Assembly: GCA_017379015.1 (NCBI GenBank) | Contig: JAFNXN010000014.1 | Coordinates: 32,779 to 96,778, forward strand | Direction of reading: 5' to 3' | DNA: 64,000 bases | From: Alistipes sp. | GTDB taxonomy: Bacteria; Bacteroidota; Bacteroidia; Bacteroidales; Rikenellaceae | Made by a program: the position numbers and the translations under genes | Shown here: piece after piece, positions 60,585-64,000 of the stretch | How positions within the stretch are numbered: the first letter of the stretch is position 1 | Layout: each line of letters begins with the position of its first letter | Notes under the pieces: generated by a model | Told to the model about the DNA's origin: nothing | Seen by the model: the letters and a program-made list of their open reading frames with translations, nothing else | Database searches by the model: none

Positions 60585-62528
60585 ATGAACAACCAATATG
60601 GATATATGAGAGTTGCGGCGGCTGTACCACGAGTACACATTGCCGATGCCCATCGTAATGCCGAGGGAGCTCTCAAAATAATGCACGATGCCTTCAAGGA
60701 GGGTGTCGAGATTGTGGTTATGCCCGAGCTATCGTTGGTGGGTTACACCTGTGGCGATATGGTGCTTCAGAAGAAGTTGTTGCGCGACTCGGAGCAGGCC
60801 CTAGCCTGGCTTATGGCTGAGACTGCCGACATTCCTACAATAGGTATCGTTGGTCTTCCTGTGGTATATGCCGACCGACTCTATAACTGCGCAGCGGTGT
60901 TTGGTCAGGGTGTGTTGTGGGGTATTGTGCCTAAGTCCTATATTCCTAACTATGGCGAGTTCTCGGAGCTTCGCTGGTGGGTATCGGGCTTTGGTATTCG
61001 TGACCGTGTGATACGTTTTGCAGGTCAGGAGTGCCCATTTGGTGCTGATCTTATGTTTGATATCCACGATGTGGAGTTTGGCGTCGAGATCTGTGAGGAT
61101 ATGTGGGTGCCTGTGCCACCATCATCTATGCAGGCGGTGCAGGGTGCAAAGCTTCTGTTCAACCTCTCGGCATCGCCCGAGTCGGTATGTAAGCACGACT
61201 ACCTAATCTCGCTTATCGCCGAGCAGTCATCGCGTACTATGGCGGCTTATGTCTACGCTTCGTCGGGTCATGGCGAGTCATCGTCGGACCTTGTCTTTGC
61301 GGGTAATGCCGTTATCGCTGAGCTTGGACGTGTCTTGGGTGTGAGCGAGCGTTTTGTGCGTAACGACCGTATGGTGATCGCCGATATTGATGTAGAGTAT
61401 ATCTCTACACGTCGTACGGCACGTAATACCTTCTACTATCCCGATGCTCCAGAGATGCGTGTGGTGGAGATCGATGTTGATGAGATATGCTATCAGGGTG
61501 ATGTGCGCCGCCATATCGAGCCTCTCTATTTTGTGCCAGAGGACGAGGCAGCACGTGCTATCCACTGTCGCGAGGTGTTTGCTATCCAGAGTGCTGGTCT
61601 TGCTCAGCGTCTTGAGCACACTGGGTGCAAGACGGCTGTTATCGGCATCTCGGGAGGCCTTGACTCTACGTTGGCACTCTTGGCTGTGTGCGATACGTTC
61701 GACCTCTTGGGTCTTGATCGCAAGGGTATCATAGGTGTCACCATGCCAGGCTTTGGTACTACCGACCGTACATATCAGAATGCCCTCACGATGGTGCGTG
61801 AGCTAGGCTGCACACTACGTGAGATACCTATTCGTGAGGCTTGCGAGCAGCACTTTAAGGATATAGGCATCAGTGCTGAGGAGCGTTCTGTGGCTTATGA
61901 GAACTCTCAGGCGCGCGAGCGTACGCAGATCCTTATGGATGTAGCCAATATCTGTGGCGGCATGGTAATAGGCACTGGCGATATGAGCGAGCTAGCACTT
62001 GGTTGGGCAACATATAATGGCGATCAGATGTCTATGTATGGCATCAACGCCTCGGTGCCTAAGACCCTAGTGCGCTACATGGTGGAGTGGTATGCTGAGA
62101 ATCGTGCCGATGGTGTGCTTCGCAAGGCACTTAAAGATGTTGTGGCAACGCCTGTTAGCCCCGAGCTACTACCAGCCGATGGCGAGAAAATTGTGCAGTG
62201 TACCGAGGATATTGTTGGTCCATACGACCTTCACGACTTCTTCCTCTACTGTGCGTTGCGCCGTCGCTATGCGCCATCGAAGATCGCTATGCTGGCATCT
62301 ATCGCCTTCGAGGGTACTTACGACAAGCCTACCATCGTGAAGTGGCTTAAGGTCTTCTTCCACCGCTTCTTCACTCAGCAGTTCAAGCGTTCGGCAATGC
62401 CCGATGGACCAAAGGTTGGTGCTGTGGGTCTATCGCCACGTGGCGACCTTCACATGCCTTCAGATGCTCAGGAGCGTGCATGGTTGGCAGAGGTTGATGA
62501 TATTGAGCGTGAGCTAAGTGAGTTATAG
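60585..62528 (+). CDS. nadE: Glutamine-dependent NAD+ synthetase
   Basis: 647-aa two-domain enzyme. The N-terminal nitrilase-type amidase (about 8-280) has Glu in MPELSLVGYT, Lys in VPKSYIPNYGEF and Cys in FGVEICEDMW, freeing ammonia from glutamine. The C-terminal NAD synthase (about 330-640) has the ATP P-loop GISGGLDSTLAL near 355 and GTGDMSELALGWATY. It makes NAD+ from deamido-NAD+. Full family length. Single-gene unit ended by a strong hairpin. Confidence 0.95.
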   Translation: MNNQYGYMRVAAAVPRVHIADAHRNAEGALKIMHDAFKEGVEIVVMPELSLVGYTCGDMVLQKKLLRDSEQALAWLMAETADIPTIGIVGLPVVYADRLYNCAAVFGQGVLWGIVPKSYIPNYGEFSELRWWVSGFGIRDRVIRFAGQECPFGADLMFDIHDVEFGVEICEDMWVPVPPSSMQAVQGAKLLFNLSASPESVCKHDYLISLIAEQSSRTMAAYVYASSGHGESSSDLVFAGNAVIAELGRVLGVSERFVRNDRMVIADIDVEYISTRRTARNTFYYPDAPEMRVVEIDVDEICYQGDVRRHIEPLYFVPEDEAARAIHCREVFAIQSAGLAQRLEHTGCKTAVIGISGGLDSTLALLAVCDTFDLLGLDRKGIIGVTMPGFGTTDRTYQNALTMVRELGCTLREIPIREACEQHFKDIGISAEERSVAYENSQARERTQILMDVANICGGMVIGTGDMSELALGWATYNGDQMSMYGINASVPKTLVRYMVEWYAENRADGVLRKALKDVVATPVSPELLPADGEKIVQCTEDIVGPYDLHDFFLYCALRRRYAPSKIAMLASIAFEGTYDKPTIVKWLKVFFHRFFTQQFKRSAMPDGPKVGAVGLSPRGDLHMPSDAQERAWLAEVDDIERELSEL

Positions 62529-62530
62529 TA

Positions 62531-62562
62531 GTTTTGGAGGGCAACAATTTGCCCTCTAAAAC
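62531..62562 (+). terminator. Terminator of nadE
   Basis: GTTTTGGAGGGCAA (62531-62544) pairs with TTGCCCTCTAAAAC (62549-62562) with one mismatch around a 4-nt loop, right after the nadE stop. The A/T flanks make it usable in both directions. Confidence 0.75.
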
Positions 62563-62588
62563 GTTAAAAATATGTAATTGAGATTTAT

Positions 62589-63182
62589 ATGAAGAGAATA
62601 TTATTGGTTGTGGTAGCTCTTTTTGCCGTAGTATCAACCACCTCGGCGCAGAGCCTTGGTGATCTGCTTAAGTCGGGAGCAACACAACTCATTGATAAGG
62701 TTACAGGTGGCAAGGCTACTGAGTTTCTCCTTGCTGGAACTTGGACCTATGCTGAACCAGCCATCCATCTAGATGGCGAACAAGAGCTTGCAAATATTGC
62801 TGGTAATGCCCTCTCGCAGTCGCTCTCGACTAAGATGCAGAAGGCATACGACTATGTCGGCATCAAGCCAGGTAGCTGCTCGTTTAGTTTTAATGAGGAT
62901 AAGAGCTTTAGTGCTGTTATAGGCAAGCGTACCCTCTCGGGAACATACCTCTTTGATCCTGAGACGCACGCTATCGAGCTTCACTTCTCGACGCTTATCG
63001 ATCTTGGTGCAATGAAGGGCTATGCCTTTGTTGAGGGTGAGACGCTCAAGCTAGTCTTCAACTGCACGCGTCTTACCACTTTTGTTAAGACTCTTGGTGC
63101 AAAGATCTCGTTGCTTAACGGCATCACCACCATGCTTAACAACTATGATAATGTGATGCTTGGTTTTGGCTTTAAAAGGTAA
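62589..63182 (+). CDS. DUF4923-like secreted protein (first of pair)
   Basis: 197 aa with signal peptide (about 1-20, TTSAQ). The body has LLAGTWTYAEPAIHL, then LANIAGNALSQSLSTKMQKAYDYVGI, SFSFNEDKSFSAVIG and LSGTYLFDPE, a lipocalin-like strand series I associate with DUF4923 of Bacteroidota. Function unknown; probably periplasmic. The stop overlaps the ATG of a paralogue (TAATG), so the two are coupled. Confidence 0.72.
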   Translation: MKRILLVVVALFAVVSTTSAQSLGDLLKSGATQLIDKVTGGKATEFLLAGTWTYAEPAIHLDGEQELANIAGNALSQSLSTKMQKAYDYVGIKPGSCSFSFNEDKSFSAVIGKRTLSGTYLFDPETHAIELHFSTLIDLGAMKGYAFVEGETLKLVFNCTRLTTFVKTLGAKISLLNGITTMLNNYDNVMLGFGFKR

Positions 63183-63838
63183 TGATTATGCGTAGGTTAC
63201 TATCATTTTTTGCTCTATGTGTGATGCTTGTGGCTATGCCTATGAGTGCATCGGCGCAGTTCGACCTCTCTAAGGCGATGGGTCTGATTCTTGGTGGTGC
63301 GACAAAGGGGCAGACGCAAACACCGGCACAGCAAGCACCTGATCCCTATCAGAAGCTTGCCGATGCAGCACCCTCGCAGTCTACGCTCAACGGTACGTGG
63401 GTCTACGACTCGGCATCGTTTACATACGTCGGAAGTAATCCTCTTGCAAGCATGGCGATCGCTCAGCTTGACCCTGTTCTTGCGAATCTCCTCACTCAGC
63501 TAGGTGTGACACGAGGCTCAGCAGAGCTAAGTCTTAAAACTGGTGAGGGTGTTATAACCCACAAGGGTCGCTCCCTGGAGGGTACTTATAGCTATCGTCG
63601 CTCTAAAGCCTCGATTGTTGCAAAGAGTACCATTGGGGGTAAGAGCGTAAGTGCCTCTGGATATGTTAAGTATGCGTCAGGAAAGCTCGCTGTATTGCTC
63701 GATGTGAAGGAGGTGCTTAACTCAATTAAGCAGGTATATCCCGAGTATGCCGTTGATCCTAATGTAGTACTTGTGGAGACGGTACTTAAGGATATAGGCG
63801 ATGTATTTGTTGTAGGGCAGTTTGTTGCCAAGAGATAG
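63182..63838 (+). CDS. DUF4923-like secreted protein (second of pair)
   Basis: 218 aa, signal peptide about 1-25 (SASAQ). The same layout as the upstream gene: LNGTWVYDSASFTYVGSNPL, a helix ANLLTQLGVTRGSAEL, ELSLKTGEGVITHKGR and LEGTYSYRRSK. An added Gln/Pro-rich spacer (about 38-55) precedes the domain. The pair probably arose by tandem duplication and then diverged. A second ATG two codons in is an alternative start. Role unknown. Confidence 0.72.
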   Translation: MIMRRLLSFFALCVMLVAMPMSASAQFDLSKAMGLILGGATKGQTQTPAQQAPDPYQKLADAAPSQSTLNGTWVYDSASFTYVGSNPLASMAIAQLDPVLANLLTQLGVTRGSAELSLKTGEGVITHKGRSLEGTYSYRRSKASIVAKSTIGGKSVSASGYVKYASGKLAVLLDVKEVLNSIKQVYPEYAVDPNVVLVETVLKDIGDVFVVGQFVAKR

Positions 63839-63854
63839 CATACAAATGAAAAAT

Positions 63855-63890
63855 GGGGATGACTAAAAAGTAAATTAGTCATCCCCTTAT
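63855..63890 (+). terminator. Terminator of the DUF4923-like pair
   Basis: GGGGATGACTAA (63855-63866) pairs perfectly with TTAGTCATCCCC (63875-63886), followed by TTATTGTTT. Flanking A-run upstream makes it possibly bidirectional. Confidence 0.8.
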
Positions 63891-64000
63891 TGTTTAGAAG
63901 TTGAAGAAAAAGATGTAGTTTTAGGCATGCGAAGCCCGAAAAACCGGAGTTTACTAGGCGTAAATGAGGATTTTGAGGGCAAGCATAACGACAAAATACA
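63891..64000. other. Unassigned sequence at the right window edge
   Basis: The last 110 bp carry no convincing start or gene. A plus-strand frame from 63899 is open to the edge (beginning EVEEKDVVLGMRS), but nothing upstream supports translation. GCATGC and CCG-AAAAA-CCGG suggest some secondary structure. The element continues outside the window and cannot be named. Confidence 0.3.

Overview
The window looks like a chromosomal segment of a gut-type Bacteroidota, most likely order Bacteroidales and plausibly Alistipes/Rikenellaceae-like. The evidence is the promoter grammar (TTTG, 19-21 bp, TAnnTTTG upstream of many transcription units, with no Shine-Dalgarno sequences), the envelope content (SusC/TonB-type beta-barrels with N-terminal carboxypeptidase-regulatory-like domains, fimbrillin-like and GIN-domain lipoproteins, LolA-like and DUF4465/DUF4923-type proteins), and the DPP-IV-like and OPT/PepT peptide-use genes. 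Genus placement is inference. There is no sign of a prophage, an insertion sequence, a CRISPR array or a tRNA/rRNA gene. Most of the window is housekeeping sequence with accessory surface genes between.

Layout. 1-2.1 kb: rpsB and tsf behind a possible structured leader. 2.2-5.5 kb (minus): an outer-membrane beta-barrel receptor and a GIN-domain lipoprotein. 5.8-16.6 kb (plus): plsC, parE, parC, aroK, murI, ftsK, a LolA-like chaperone and a DUF4465 lipoprotein, nearly all abutting or overlapping. 16.9-18.6 kb: a 43-codon peptide followed by a fimbrillin-like lipoprotein. 18.7-25.6 kb: a probable long operon behind a near-consensus promoter, with a conserved hypothetical gene, rsmI, two family-2 glycosyltransferases, mazG, a gamma-carbonic anhydrase and a LytS/LytTR two-component pair. 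25.7-29.1 kb: a basic secreted protein of unknown role and a second TonB-type receptor. 29.4-32.2 kb (minus): phosphohexomutase (GlmM-type) and an M20 dipeptidase. 32.3-40.2 kb (plus): a nucleoside phosphorylase, dnaN, a DEDDh exonuclease, a LysM/PBP1-like fusion, rex, a shortened RibF-like protein, a YbgC-type thioesterase and a CapA-like protein.

40.4-55.6 kb is almost entirely minus strand: a leucine-rich-repeat lipoprotein with its own 42-codon upstream peptide, htpG, pheT, a DPP-IV-like S9 peptidase, a conserved hypothetical, a glucosaminidase-LysM protein, lemA with a TPM-domain membrane protein, and adk. 55.8-63.9 kb is plus strand: thiL, an OPT transporter with pepT (peptide uptake and cleavage), glutamine-dependent nadE and a pair of overlapping DUF4923-like secreted proteins.

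The most unusual signals are not single genes. (1) Two short peptides share a core (Y-x-[SA]-P-E-[IL]-E-V...V-E-x-G-F-S-x-S). Each sits 20-22 nt upstream of a fimbrillin-like lipoprotein, one per strand, 26 kb apart. (2) Nested palindromic repeats of about 115-130 bp repeatedly begin exactly on the last base of a stop codon. (3) A 145-bp unit is tandemly repeated 2.5 times between htpG and pheT. (4) At least five exact 11-bp-period direct repeats lie upstream of the OPT transporter promoter. (5) An 18-bp-arm hairpin lies between the two-component pair and the basic secreted protein gene.
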